Source: Oscillospiraceae bacterium (lineage in GTDB: Bacteria > Bacillota > Clostridia > Oscillospirales > Acutalibacteraceae). Taken from it: a stretch of DNA of 43,624 nt. A program made the translations under genes and the position numbers. This document shows, one piece after another, positions 24,931 through 33,770 of this stretch (its first letter is position 1; every line of letters begins with the position of its first letter). The notes under the pieces are model-generated. The model had not been told where the DNA came from. It saw nothing but the letters and a program-made list of their open reading frames with translations, and did no database searches. The DNA lies in contig SVPG01000016.1 in assembly GCA_015065975.1 (NCBI GenBank), forward strand, positions 1 through 43,624, read 5' to 3'.

Positions 24931-25908
24931 ATGGAAGTTTTTATAACGGGCGGAACGGGGAATATAGGTCAGTATGTTACACTCGCATTTCTCGAAAGAG
25001 GTCATAAGGTAAGGATACTTACACGTACACCGGAAAGGATACCTGCATATCTCTCGATGGATAATGTTTCGGTTATCAAGGGAAGTATCAACGATTTCGA
25101 TGTATTGGAGAAATCTGTACAGGGATGTGATGTGGTTATCCATATAGCGCTCGGATGGGGTAATGATCCCGTTTCGATGATGGATAACGATACCAAAGTT
25201 ACAGCGTTTCTTTTAGATGCATCTGAGCGTGCGGGTGTTAAAAATTTCATTTTTACAAGCTCAACGGCAGCGACCGGTCCGCTCAGAAACGGCATGGACG
25301 AAACAGCGATGCGTATGCCGACAGATCTTTACGGCTCGACAAAAGCGTCCGCCGAACTGTATATTCTCGGTTTTCGTCAGTATTACAGTACTCAGGGCGG
25401 TTACGGCGAGCCTGTCAGAATGCGTCGTAACATTATAAGACCGGGATATACTTTTTCCAATCCCGCAGTTGCCGGTGGAGCTTCTCAATCGGATGGTCGT
25501 TTTAAAATGATCGCTGAAGCTGTTGTAAATAACCGTGATCTCACATTTTCAAAAAATGACGGAACACAGTTCCTTTCGTCGCGTCAGATTGCACAGCTTT
25601 ATGCCGAACTTGCTGAAAGCGATCTCAACGAGGAAATATTCTTTGCGCTCGGAAAGAACTTTGTGTCGTGGTACGATATTGCTTGCATGGCGAAAGAAAT
25701 GGTTCCCGAGTCAACGAGCCGAATCTTTGCATCGGACGAAGAGGGCGAGCACAGCCTTTACTGTGTGGATAAAATGAACAGTATGTTTGGATTGTCTTTT
25801 GACAGCTCGGAGGATATAAAGGAGCACCTTGAATGGAATATTCAAAGAGCAAAAGATGTGAAGATGGGTAAAGAGATTCACAGCACGCTCCACGAATACA
25901 CAACCTGA
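24931..25908 (+). CDS. NAD-dependent epimerase/dehydratase (extended SDR)
   Basis: 325 residues. The N-terminal Rossmann motif is TGGTGNIGQ (residues 6-14). The Ser/Thr-Ala-Thr stretch (FTSSTAATG) and the catalytic pair YGSTK (Tyr-x3-Lys) are intact, so it should be an active extended SDR that binds a nucleotide cofactor. No sugar-nucleotide genes are nearby, and the substrate cannot be assigned. It could act on nucleotide sugars or other small carbonyl compounds. The start at 24931 is set by CGGAGGG 8 bases upstream. It is a single gene converging with topB over a shared terminator. Confidence 0.85.
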   Translation: MEVFITGGTGNIGQYVTLAFLERGHKVRILTRTPERIPAYLSMDNVSVIKGSINDFDVLEKSVQGCDVVIHIALGWGNDPVSMMDNDTKVTAFLLDASERAGVKNFIFTSSTAATGPLRNGMDETAMRMPTDLYGSTKASAELYILGFRQYYSTQGGYGEPVRMRRNIIRPGYTFSNPAVAGGASQSDGRFKMIAEAVVNNRDLTFSKNDGTQFLSSRQIAQLYAELAESDLNEEIFFALGKNFVSWYDIACMAKEMVPESTSRIFASDEEGEHSLYCVDKMNSMFGLSFDSSEDIKEHLEWNIQRAKDVKMGKEIHSTLHEYTT

Positions 25909-25920
25909 TGTAAAAGAAAA

Positions 25921-25950
25921 AGCTGACTGAAAATTTATCAGTCAGCTTTT
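25921..25950. terminator. Bidirectional terminator shared by the epimerase gene and topB
   Basis: AGCTGACTGA pairs with TCAGTCAGCT and has A and T runs outside, so it works both ways. The topB stop codon (25938-25940) lies inside the hairpin, so the last bases of topB double as terminator. Confidence 0.88.
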
Positions 25951-28250
25951 TTGTCTTTTATCAAAACGGCAGCCTCTTCATCTGTTATCAGATGTCCGTT
26001 TTGTTCGAAGTTCAGACGGAAATCGCAGCCTTCACGCCAGCCTGAGCAGCCGTATGCAGTCTTTCCTTTGATGACAGGTTTGCCGCATTTGGGGCAGGAG
26101 CCGAAACTCTGTCTTCTCACAGCAGGTTTGCTTTCAAAATCAAAAACAGCCCGCCCGTTTTCGTCAAGTTTCAAAGCGGCAGAAAAGGTTTTGCCGCTCT
26201 TTTTTGAAATAAAACCGTCAATAATGGGTGTTCTTCCGTCTGTGATGAGGGCGCGGAGATTATCGATCGAGAATGTTTTGCCGCAGATTGATGTGTTCAC
26301 GGAAAATTTGCAGCCTTTTTCTTTGTATCCCAGACAGCCGTAGAAGCTTCTCATACGGCGGATATCGCTGCCGCACAGAGGACATTTTCCGATGATATCA
26401 CCGAAGAAGCCGGAATCTGAATCTCCGCTGCAGGCGTTGAAAACATCTGAAATCTGTTCTTTTGCAAGAGCGATACTGTCGTCGACGGTTATCTTTCCGC
26501 GAAATACCTTTTTGAGAGCCTGACCGAGTTCACTCGTTTTGTATTTGTCCATCGATATGCGAAGATGATCGAGCGATTCGATAAGGAATTCTCCGCCCGG
26601 GAGAATGGTGTAAACATCCTTTTTGAGAGCTATGTATTGGCTTTTTCTTGCGTTATCGATTATACCGGTACGCGTAGCCTCGGTGCCGAGCTCAAGACCT
26701 TCGAAAATTGCACGGTAATCCTCTTCATCGTCCTCGTCCGCAATATCTGCGTTTTCGGCTGAGGCGTTCTTTCTTGCGGCATTTTCCTCACGGAACGGAT
26801 TTTTCAGATAGTTATTGAGTGTTTCTATCGTATAATGCTTCGGAGGAGAGGTTTCTTTTTCTGTCGGTTTGAAATCTATCGTGACACTGTCGCCTTTTTC
26901 GAGCTTCGGAAGTATTTTATCCTTGCCAGAACGGTCATCGTATTTTGTCCAGCCCGGCTCGAGTATTACGTTTCCCTTCAATGTGAAATCTTCAAGCTCT
27001 CCGACCGATATGGTGATTTCCGTTTTTGAAATTATGCAGTCCTCAGAACAGAAAACAGCGATAAATCGGCGAAAAACAGTAGAATAAACAAGCGCTTCCC
27101 GCTCTGACAGAGAGTCCTTCTTCGGAATCTTGTATGTGGGAGTAAGAGCTGAGTGTGATTCGATCTTTGCGTCGTTGAAGATGGTTTTTGCGTCTTTGAA
27201 TTTTACGGGATAACCGAGTTTTGCACACTCTGAAATGATTTTTTTGACCTTGTCTTTTTCCGCCGTTGCGAGGTATTCCGAGTTGGTACGCGGATAGGTG
27301 AGATATCCTTTTTCGTAAAGCTTCTGAACAATGTCGAGCGATTCCTGCATTGACATCTTGAACTTTTTACCAAGAACATTCTGGAGCTTTGAGAGCGAAT
27401 ACAGCTTGCCGGGGGAGAGCTTGTCCTTTTTTCTTTTAACGGCTGTAACAACAGCACCCGCCGAATTATACTGCTCACAGAGAGAAAGAGCCTTGTCCGA
27501 TTCGTTTTCGTCAAATTTCTTTTTTGATACCAGTTCAACCGTTTCGCCGTTGGTTTCCTCGCGGCTGGCAGGGACGATATATTTGCCAGGTACGAAGTTT
27601 CTTATAGCCATATCACGCTCGTATATTGCACGTACGATTGGCACAATGACACGTCCGACGCGGAGAAGAGTTCCCGTGCGAAGGGTAGCATATCTTGTCA
27701 GGTTAACGCCGTAAAGCCAGTCGATATATGTTCTCGCGAAACCTTCGTTTGCAAGATTGTCGTAATCCGATTCGTCCTTCATATCAAGAAGAGCCTGAGC
27801 GACGGTCTGCGGAGTCTGATCGGGAAGCCACAGGCGCTTGAGCGGTTTTTGTGATTCGAGAGCGTTTTCGATACAAAGCCGTATTATAATTTCACCTTCA
27901 CGGTCGGCGTCTCCTGCGTTGACTATCGTGTCAACATCGGGACGGTTGCAGAGGCTTTTTATTATATCAAACTGTTTCCTGACTCCGGGGTCAATGGTTT
28001 TTCCGTCCTTTTTTCGAAGTTCGAAGCGGAACTTCTGAGGGAAACAAGGTATGTTATCCATTGTCCATCTGTTTGAGCCGTCGGGAGACGGGTTGTACGC
28101 TTCGATATCGCATAGAGAAAAGAGGTGTCCGAATGCCCACGATATAAGATATCCGCAGCCCTCGAGATATCCGTCACGACGGCTCATGGTTCCGATTCCG
28201 GCAGCGATATTTCTTGCAAGACTCGGTTTTTCTGCGATTATAAGAATCAT
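25938..28250 (-). CDS. topB: DNA topoisomerase III
   Basis: 770 residues, a type IA topoisomerase that cuts one strand and resolves precatenanes and recombination intermediates. The TOPRIM domain begins the protein (LIIAEKPSLARNIAAGIG, with DADREGE near residue 115). The active Tyr lies in KGYLTYPRTNSEYL. The C-terminus carries zinc-ribbon-type repeats (CPLCGSDIRRM, CPKCGKPVIKGKTAYGCSGW). This size and the short-loop layout favour TopB over TopA. AAAGGAGG precedes the ATG. Chromosomal copies are common in Clostridia, and similar genes also ride on conjugative elements. I see no other element genes here. Confidence 0.95.
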   Translation of the reverse strand: MILIIAEKPSLARNIAAGIGTMSRRDGYLEGCGYLISWAFGHLFSLCDIEAYNPSPDGSNRWTMDNIPCFPQKFRFELRKKDGKTIDPGVRKQFDIIKSLCNRPDVDTIVNAGDADREGEIIIRLCIENALESQKPLKRLWLPDQTPQTVAQALLDMKDESDYDNLANEGFARTYIDWLYGVNLTRYATLRTGTLLRVGRVIVPIVRAIYERDMAIRNFVPGKYIVPASREETNGETVELVSKKKFDENESDKALSLCEQYNSAGAVVTAVKRKKDKLSPGKLYSLSKLQNVLGKKFKMSMQESLDIVQKLYEKGYLTYPRTNSEYLATAEKDKVKKIISECAKLGYPVKFKDAKTIFNDAKIESHSALTPTYKIPKKDSLSEREALVYSTVFRRFIAVFCSEDCIISKTEITISVGELEDFTLKGNVILEPGWTKYDDRSGKDKILPKLEKGDSVTIDFKPTEKETSPPKHYTIETLNNYLKNPFREENAARKNASAENADIADEDDEEDYRAIFEGLELGTEATRTGIIDNARKSQYIALKKDVYTILPGGEFLIESLDHLRISMDKYKTSELGQALKKVFRGKITVDDSIALAKEQISDVFNACSGDSDSGFFGDIIGKCPLCGSDIRRMRSFYGCLGYKEKGCKFSVNTSICGKTFSIDNLRALITDGRTPIIDGFISKKSGKTFSAALKLDENGRAVFDFESKPAVRRQSFGSCPKCGKPVIKGKTAYGCSGWREGCDFRLNFEQNGHLITDEEAAVLIKDKKAD

Positions 28251-28288
28251 GGGAGGACCTCCTTTCGAAATAATAATGCGTGAAATTT

Positions 28289-28317
28289 ATTATACCTCAA
28301 AATGCCCTGAGTGTAAA
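28289..28317 (-). promoter_or_regulatory. Promoter of topB
   Basis: TTTACA and TATAAT on the minus strand, 17 bases apart, about 40 bases ahead of the start codon. Confidence 0.75.
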
Positions 28318-28352
28318 GAAAAAGAAGCTTTCACAAAACCGATGAATATGTG

Positions 28353-28396
28353 AACAAACGGGCGAAGAAAACAATTTCTTCGCCCGTTTGTTGATA
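28353..28396 (-). terminator. Long terminator hairpin after the VOC gene
   Basis: An 18-base perfect stem (arms begin AACAAACGGGCGAAG) with a 4-base loop. The T run is weak on either side, so it may be partly an insulating or stability hairpin, but it lies 10 bases after the VOC stop codon. Confidence 0.7.
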
Positions 28397-28401
28397 TCGG
28401 G

Positions 28402-28785
28402 TTATTGAGTTATCTCAATCCGGTTTCCTTCGATACCGACAATACAGCTTTCGTAATAACCGTCGCCTGTTGTTCTGGGACCGCTTTCAACGGTATAACC
28501 GTCGTTTTTCAATTTTTCTGTCAGCTCATCAACCGCAGCTTTACTACCGAGACTGAAAGCTATATGAATGTATCCCGTTTTATTGGACGCTTTTTCATCA
28601 TCCTGCATCATAGGCTTGTTCATGATCTCGAGTCTTGCACCGTTATCGAAACTCAGAAAGTAGGAACGAAACCCTGTATTCTTATTATGATAGCCTTCGT
28701 TTGACACGGCGTTGAAATATTTTATGAAGAAATCCCTTGTCTTTTCAAGGTCGTTTACATACATCGCAATATGTTCTATATACAT
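28402..28785 (-). CDS. VOC (glyoxalase/bleomycin resistance) superfamily protein
   Basis: 127 residues with the paired beta-alpha-beta-beta-beta modules of the vicinal oxygen chelate fold. The typical metal-ligand positions are occupied: His5 (IEHIAMYV), Glu in ARLEIM, His in YIHIAFS and Glu in RIEITQ. The pattern resembles small glyoxalase-I-like or methylmalonyl-CoA-epimerase-like enzymes, but the substrate cannot be told. GAGGT is 7 bases upstream. The gap to clpC (83 bases) is almost filled by the clpC terminator hairpin, and I found no separate promoter, so expression may depend on read-through. Confidence 0.85.
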   Translation of the reverse strand: MYIEHIAMYVNDLEKTRDFFIKYFNAVSNEGYHNKNTGFRSYFLSFDNGARLEIMNKPMMQDDEKASNKTGYIHIAFSLGSKAAVDELTEKLKNDGYTVESGPRTTGDGYYESCIVGIEGNRIEITQ

Positions 28786-28806
28786 ATCTTTTACCTCAGC
28801 AGATAC

Positions 28807-28844
28807 AAAGCCGCTTCCGATATTCGGAGAAGGAAGCGGCTTTG
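28807..28844 (-). terminator. Terminator hairpin after clpC
   Basis: AAAGCCGCTTCC pairs exactly with GGAAGCGGCTTT around a 13-base loop. On the minus strand only a short TTTGTAT tail follows, so termination may be incomplete. Confidence 0.7.
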
Positions 28845-28867
28845 CTGTTTTGAATAAGATCTGAGTG

Positions 28868-31357
28868 TTACTTTCTGAAGGTGAATTTTCCGTCTTCGTA
28901 TCCGCATATTACAGTGTCGCCCGAGAGGAACTTTCCTTCAAGCATCTGCTCGGAAAGAGGATCCTCGAGTTTTGACTGAATAGCTCTTCTGAGCGGTCTT
29001 GCACCGTATACGGGGTCGAAACCTTCTTTTGCGATCGCTGCGGAAACGTTGTCCTCAAATCTGAGCGTAAGTCCGAGATCGGCCATTCTCTTTGTGAGAG
29101 TTGAGAGCATACGGTCGGCGATCTGCTTGATATCATTGTCGGAGAGCTTGTGGAATACGATGGTATCGTCAACTCTGTTGAGGAATTCCGGACGGAAGGT
29201 CTTTTTGAGCTCACCGAGAACCTGCTGTCTGATGTGCTCATGGTCGGAATCGGATGAACCGCTGTCGCCGAAACCGAGAGTCTGAGGCTTGTCGGTTATA
29301 AGCCTTGCGCCGACATTCGATGTCATGATGATAACAGTGTTCTTGAAGCTGACGGTACGTCCCTGAGAATCAGTTACATGACCGTCGTCAAGAATCTGAA
29401 GCATGGTGTTGAAAACATCAGGATGGGCTTTTTCGACCTCGTCGAAAAGTACGACCGAGTAGGGGCGGCGGCGGATCTTTTCGGTGAGCTGACCGCCCTC
29501 GTCATAGCCTACATATCCGGGAGGCGAACCGATGAGTCTGGATACGGTGTGCTTCTCCATATACTCGGACATATCAAGTCTGATAATGGCGTTTTCGTCG
29601 CCGAACATCGCCTCGGCAAGAGCTTTGCACAGTTCGGTTTTACCGACACCTGTCGGACCGAGGAAGATGAATGAACCGATCGGTCGCTTCGGGTCTTTGA
29701 GTCCGACACGGCCTCTGCGGATAGCTCTTGCTACGGCAGATACGGCTTCGTCCTGACCGACAATGCGCTTGTGAAGAGTCTCCTCAAGTCTGAGCATACG
29801 CTCGCTTTCTTCCTGAGTGAGCTGTGTTACGGGAATCTTGGTCCACTGTGATACAACGGCGGCGATATCCTCTGCACATACGCTTGCAGCGCTTGTCTCG
29901 TTGCGGCTCTTCCACTCCTTCATCTGAGCGTCGAGCTTTTCGCGGATACCCTTTTCTTCGTCTCTGAGGCGTGCTGCGAGCTCGAAATTCTGAGAGTTTA
30001 CAGCCTCAGCTTTGTTTGCGGAGATTCTCTTGACCTCTTCTTCGAGTGTGCGAAGGTCGTTGGGGGTGGTCTGCTTTGTGAGACGGACTCGTGAAGCGGC
30101 TTCGTCAATAAGGTCGATTGCCTTGTCGGGAAGGAAACGGTCAGCAATATATCTCGAAGAGAGCTTTACCGCAGCTTCAAGAGCCTCGTCGGTAATCTTT
30201 ACCTTGTGGTGAGCCTCGTAACGGTCGCGCAAGCCTTTGAGTATAAGGATAGCTTCCTCTTCGCTCGGCTCGCCGACGGTGACAGGCTGGAATCGACGCT
30301 CGAGAGCAGCGTCCTTTTCGATGTATTTGCGGTATTCTTCAACCGTTGTCGCACCGATGACCTGGAACTTGCCTTTTGCAAGCTGAGGCTTGAGAATGTT
30401 TGCGGCATCGGCGGAGCCTTCGGCCGAACCTGCACCGATAATTGTGTGGATTTCATCGATAAAAAGTATGATGTTTCCCGCCTTGCCGACCTCTTCGATT
30501 GCCGACTTGATTCTTTCCTCAAAATCGCCGCGGAATTTGGTTCCAGCGATCATTGAAGTCAGATCGAGCGAGATGATCCTCTTGTCGCGAAGAAGCTCGG
30601 GAACCTCGCCCGAAACTATTTTGAGAGCAAGACCTTCGGCTATTGCGGTTTTACCGACACCGGGCTCACCGATGAGACAGGGGTTGTTTTTTGTTCTTCT
30701 GGAGAGAATCTGGATAACGCGGTCGATCTCTTCCTGACGACCGATAACGGGGTCGATCTCACCTTTCTTTGCAGACTCGGTCAGATCGGTTCCGAACTGC
30801 TCGAGAGTTTTTGTGCCGGATTTTGCCTGATTCCTGCTGTGAGGAGAGCTTCCGAATCCGCTGAACGGAGATGAGAAGGGGGAAGAGGGTTCACTGCTCT
30901 CGTCCGAGGAAGAATCGTTTTTGCCGATAGCTTCCAGTACGCCGTTGAGTATTTCGTTGATATCAGCGCCCGCTTCGGTGATGAATCTGACGGCATAACT
31001 GTCTCGGTCGTTGAGAAGAGAGATGAGTATATGCTCGGTTCCGACGTAGCTCTGACCGAGTTTTGCGGCAAAAAGTGCTGCGCGCTGGATTATACGCTTG
31101 CTTCTCGGCGTAAAGTCATTGGGGTTGACGGACGACATGATGCCTCTGCCGTGTGTTTCTTCGAGCTTGTGTTCTACAACATCGGCGGTAATACCGTTTT
31201 CGGTGAGAACTGTCGAAGCTACGCAGTCGTCGGTTTTTGCAAGACCGACAAGAATATGCTCACTGCCGATGAAGGTGTGTCCGAACGAACCGGCAGTATC
31301 GATTGCGCTGTTCATTGCGCTGTTGGCTTTTTGAGTAAAATTGGAAAAGCTGTACAT
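28868..31357 (-). CDS. clpC: AAA+ unfoldase ClpC
   Basis: 829 residues. Two Clp_N repeats (about 1-145), a Ser/Pro/Phe/Gly linker (about 148-178), first AAA+ domain with Walker A GEPGVGKT (230-237) and Walker B ILFIDE (about 297-302), a UVR-like coiled middle (NSQNFELAARLRDEEKG, about 454-470), and a second AAA+ domain with GPTGVGKT (567-574). It unfolds proteins for the ClpP peptidase and recognises arginine-phosphorylated substrates through its N-domain. It is the last gene of ctsR-mcsA-mcsB-clpC, 10 bases after mcsB, and should be repressed by CtsR. AAGGAGG precedes the ATG. Confidence 0.98.
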   Translation of the reverse strand: MYSFSNFTQKANSAMNSAIDTAGSFGHTFIGSEHILVGLAKTDDCVASTVLTENGITADVVEHKLEETHGRGIMSSVNPNDFTPRSKRIIQRAALFAAKLGQSYVGTEHILISLLNDRDSYAVRFITEAGADINEILNGVLEAIGKNDSSSDESSEPSSPFSSPFSGFGSSPHSRNQAKSGTKTLEQFGTDLTESAKKGEIDPVIGRQEEIDRVIQILSRRTKNNPCLIGEPGVGKTAIAEGLALKIVSGEVPELLRDKRIISLDLTSMIAGTKFRGDFEERIKSAIEEVGKAGNIILFIDEIHTIIGAGSAEGSADAANILKPQLAKGKFQVIGATTVEEYRKYIEKDAALERRFQPVTVGEPSEEEAILILKGLRDRYEAHHKVKITDEALEAAVKLSSRYIADRFLPDKAIDLIDEAASRVRLTKQTTPNDLRTLEEEVKRISANKAEAVNSQNFELAARLRDEEKGIREKLDAQMKEWKSRNETSAASVCAEDIAAVVSQWTKIPVTQLTQEESERMLRLEETLHKRIVGQDEAVSAVARAIRRGRVGLKDPKRPIGSFIFLGPTGVGKTELCKALAEAMFGDENAIIRLDMSEYMEKHTVSRLIGSPPGYVGYDEGGQLTEKIRRRPYSVVLFDEVEKAHPDVFNTMLQILDDGHVTDSQGRTVSFKNTVIIMTSNVGARLITDKPQTLGFGDSGSSDSDHEHIRQQVLGELKKTFRPEFLNRVDDTIVFHKLSDNDIKQIADRMLSTLTKRMADLGLTLRFEDNVSAAIAKEGFDPVYGARPLRRAIQSKLEDPLSEQMLEGKFLSGDTVICGYEDGKFTFRK

Positions 31358-31367
31358 AGCATCCTCC

Positions 31368-32384
31368 TTAATTCAATGCGTTTCTTACCATTGCCGCTCT
31401 GACGGAATCGCGCTGAGCGGCGGTCATATCACGTTTTTCAATACACATAAGTGTTGCGGGCTGAGCGTTTACAAAAAGCTCGCTGAGCCTGTCGAGAGAA
31501 ATATCCGTTATCCTTCCCGAAGCTACCGCAAGTCTTATTGCCGAGAAAAGACTGCAGAATTCATCGCCCGAGAGGCGTCTTGCAGTTTTCAGTATTCCCA
31601 GAGCTCTCCAGACCGAATCCTCGACCTCTTCCGAAGAGAGGAAACGCTCGCGTCCCGAACGCTCTATCTTCAGTATCTGAGCGATAATGCCCTCGAGCTT
31701 TTTCAGAGTGTCCTTTTCGCATACGCCGAGGGTTTCCTGATTTGAAAGCTGGTAGATGGCGGCCTTTGAACCGCTGCCCTCACCGTACATTCCGCGAATG
31801 ACAAGCCCGAGCTTCGAGATGCTTTCGCTTATGCGGCGAAGTGAACCGTCCTTTTCCGATGCGGGCAGATGGATCATGACCGATGCTCGCATCGCTGTTC
31901 CGAGATTTGTCGGGCAGGCGGTGAGAAAACCGAGCTTTTCGCTGAAAGCGTAGTCGAGCTTTGAAGAAAGAACAGAATCGGTTTTGTCTGCGATGCTCCA
32001 GGCCTCGTCGAGCGACAGACCTGCTTTCATGACCTGTATTCTCAGGTGATCCTCTTCACCGATCATAATGCTGATGGATTCGTCGGGTGAGAGGAGAAGA
32101 GCGCGGCCTTTCGGGTCTCTTGCAAAGTCAGGACTTATTATATGCCGTTCGACCATTGATATAAGCTCATTTTTCGGAACGTTTGCAAGCTCGAGATAGT
32201 CCATGCTTGACAGTTCGCGGCTGCTCTTGACAGCGTCCTTTACCTGCATATTGAGCTTCTGACGCTGCTCGTCGCTCATGAGACGGGGGAAGGGGAGACC
32301 TTTCAGATTCCTTGCAAGTCTAACTCGCGTGCTTATGACAACGTCGCTGTCACGACCTGTTGTGCGATACCATTTTTCAGCCAT
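31368..32384 (-). CDS. mcsB: Protein arginine kinase
   Basis: 338 residues of the phosphagen-kinase-like fold. It phosphorylates arginine residues on damaged proteins and on CtsR, marking them for ClpCP. The STRVRLARNLKG start, the EEDHLR catalytic loop and the conserved Cys in TACPTNLGTAMRASVMIHLP are present. The allosteric phospho-arginine motif RDxxRA is visible near the C-terminus as RDSVRA. The gene overlaps mcsA by 8 bases, so kinase and activator are translationally coupled. TGGAGG stands 9 bases ahead of the ATG. Confidence 0.96.
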   Translation of the reverse strand: MAEKWYRTTGRDSDVVISTRVRLARNLKGLPFPRLMSDEQRQKLNMQVKDAVKSSRELSSMDYLELANVPKNELISMVERHIISPDFARDPKGRALLLSPDESISIMIGEEDHLRIQVMKAGLSLDEAWSIADKTDSVLSSKLDYAFSEKLGFLTACPTNLGTAMRASVMIHLPASEKDGSLRRISESISKLGLVIRGMYGEGSGSKAAIYQLSNQETLGVCEKDTLKKLEGIIAQILKIERSGRERFLSSEEVEDSVWRALGILKTARRLSGDEFCSLFSAIRLAVASGRITDISLDRLSELFVNAQPATLMCIEKRDMTAAQRDSVRAAMVRNALN

Positions 32385-32910
32385 TGAGATTTGCCTCCAG
32401 TTCCCTGATTTTATCTCTTAAAACAGCAGCCTGTTCGTATTCCTGCTTTTTGACGGCTTCGTCCATCTGCTTTCTGAGAAGCTCAAGCTCGGACGTTTTG
32501 TCGGGTGTCTTGTCGGAAGATGAACAGCCTCCGGGCTGTTTGCCCGTGTGTGAAGTTCTTCCGTGTATACGCTCGATCGAAGGGGCAAGCTCTCCCGAGA
32601 AGGTATCGTAACACTGAGAGCAGCCGACCTGACCTCTTTCGGCGATTTCGGAGAAGGACGAACCGCATATGCCGCATCTCTTGGAAGGAGCGATCGAGCG
32701 GGGAGAGAATCCTTCGTCAAAAAATGACCCGAGAAGACTTCCGAACGGACTGAAACCTCCGAATCCGAAACTGCCGAATCCGCTGAACATTCCGCCGACA
32801 CCTGCCTTTTCGGCACATTCGGGGCAGAGATATGCTTCACTTACCTGACCGTTGATGTTCTGTTTGATGTGTGTGGTTGCATTGCTGTTTCCGCAGTTGC
32901 TGCATTTCAT
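32377..32910 (-). CDS. mcsA: McsA, zinc-finger activator of McsB
   Basis: 177 residues. Four CxxC pairs (CSNC and CPEC near the N-terminus; CGIC and CSQC in the middle) form two zinc sites. Between them is a Gly/Phe-rich linker (about 40-70). A UVR motif closes the protein (LRKQMDEAVKKQEYEQAAVLRDKIRELE region). McsA activates the arginine kinase and links it to ClpC. I prefer the second ATG (32910), because AAAGGA is then about 9 bases away. The ATG at 32916 is too close. The middle gene of the stress operon, between ctsR and mcsB. Confidence 0.95.
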   Translation of the reverse strand: MKCSNCGNSNATTHIKQNINGQVSEAYLCPECAEKAGVGGMFSGFGSFGFGGFSPFGSLLGSFFDEGFSPRSIAPSKRCGICGSSFSEIAERGQVGCSQCYDTFSGELAPSIERIHGRTSHTGKQPGGCSSSDKTPDKTSELELLRKQMDEAVKKQEYEQAAVLRDKIRELEANLNG

Positions 32911-32935
32911 ATTCATCGTTCCTTTCTGTCAAAGT

Positions 32936-33388
32936 TCAATTTACTGCATTCATGAGCATTTGTTTGAAAAGCTGTGCCCGAAGACGTTCTCTTGATTCAG
33001 TCGGACATTCCCTGAGAGTTGAGTCGGACATTGCCGATGCCATGATTTTTGCTGAAGTGCCGTCTATAAGACCCCGTGCAAGAAGATCGTTTATAAGAGC
33101 TCTTGACGTTGCGAAGTCAAGCGTCTGACCTATACAGTTTATTATGTGCATTATAGCAGGTCCGCCGCTCAGATTTACTCGGGAAATGCGAATGTATCCG
33201 CCGCCGCCGCGTCGGCTTTCAACCGTGTATCCCTGCTCGGGCGTAAATCTTGAAGTTATGACGTAGTTTATCTGGCTGGGTACACATCCGATCGATGATG
33301 CAAGTTCGTTTCGCTGAATTTCAGCTTCGCCTCCCGCAGCATCGAGCATCTCAAGAATCCTGAGAGCTACAAGCTCGCTCAAGTTCAA
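32936..33388 (-). CDS. ctsR: Transcriptional repressor CtsR
   Basis: 150 residues. Winged helix-turn-helix with the beta-wing SRRGGGGYIRI, whose glycine-rich loop senses heat and whose arginines contact DNA. The C-terminal four-helix part is the dimer and McsB contact region. It represses its own operon, which includes mcsA, mcsB and clpC. Three heptads of the CtsR type lie on the promoter upstream. The ATG at 33388 is preceded by AAAGGAG in a region that also contains a GGTCAAA heptad on the minus strand (33410-33416). Confidence 0.96.
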   Translation of the reverse strand: MNLSELVALRILEMLDAAGGEAEIQRNELASSIGCVPSQINYVITSRFTPEQGYTVESRRGGGGYIRISRVNLSGGPAIMHIINCIGQTLDFATSRALINDLLARGLIDGTSAKIMASAMSDSTLRECPTESRERLRAQLFKQMLMNAVN

Positions 33389-33428
33389 AATAATGCATCT
33401 CCTTTCTGTTTGACCTTTTCTGGCCTTG

Positions 33429-33464
33429 ATTATAAACTAAAAGTCAAAGAAAGTCAAGGTCAAA
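33429..33464 (-). promoter_or_regulatory. ctsR operon promoter overlapped by tandem CtsR heptads
   Basis: On the minus strand TTGACT (33452-33457) and TATAAT (33429-33434) are 17 bases apart. Read on the plus strand, AGTCAAA-GAA-AGTCAAG (33442-33458) matches the CtsR direct repeat with its 3-base spacer, and a third heptad GGTCAAA (33458-33464) follows directly. They cover the -35 box and spacer. Confidence 0.9.
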
Positions 33465-33552
33465 ATCAAAAAATGTTTTTTGGAGGTTGTAACACATACT
33501 GAGGAGAGGGAATAGTATGTAACGAAAACGGAAAAAGGAGGTAAGCAAAGAT

Positions 33553-33702
33553 ATGTGCAACGGACTTTTCGGCGGCAATTCCTGCACCTGGGTTCTTATT
33601 CTTGTCATCGTATTCCTTCTCAGCCAGAACAACGGCTGCGGCTGCGATAATGGCTGCGACGAGACCTATACAAGAAACAGATCCTGCGGCTGCGGTTGCT
33701 AA
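33553..33702 (+). CDS. 49-residue Cys/Gly-rich small membrane peptide
   Basis: A short gene reading ATG TGC AAC ... GGT TGC TAA. The peptide opens MCNGLFGGNSCTWV, has one hydrophobic helix (about 13-23) and ends in a Cys-Gly-Asn-rich tail with NNGCGCDNGCDE and a final CGCGC. An AAAAAGGAGG ribosome site stands 12 bases ahead and a strong terminator follows, so it looks real despite its size. Similar small glycine/cysteine-rich peptides with an LFGGN start occur in Clostridia and are often linked to spores or labelled high-cysteine proteins. The function is unknown. It lies alone between the divergent ctsR operon and convergent degV-like gene. Confidence 0.75.
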   Translation: MCNGLFGGNSCTWVLILVIVFLLSQNNGCGCDNGCDETYTRNRSCGCGC

Positions 33703-33717
33703 AAACTGACAGATAAG

Positions 33718-33754
33718 AAAACGGCTTCGGAAATTTTCCGAAGCCGTTTTTGAT
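33718..33754. terminator. Bidirectional terminator between the small peptide gene and the DegV gene
   Basis: ACGGCTTCGGAAA pairs with TTTCCGAAGCCGT with A and T runs outside. It follows both convergent genes closely. Confidence 0.9.
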
Positions 33755-33770
33755 AGTTATAATGTTTTGA

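Noticed and set aside
25938-28250. topB as a sign of an integrated conjugative element
   Set aside because: No relaxase, coupling protein, integrase or attachment repeat lies within the window, and both neighbours are ordinary chromosomal genes.
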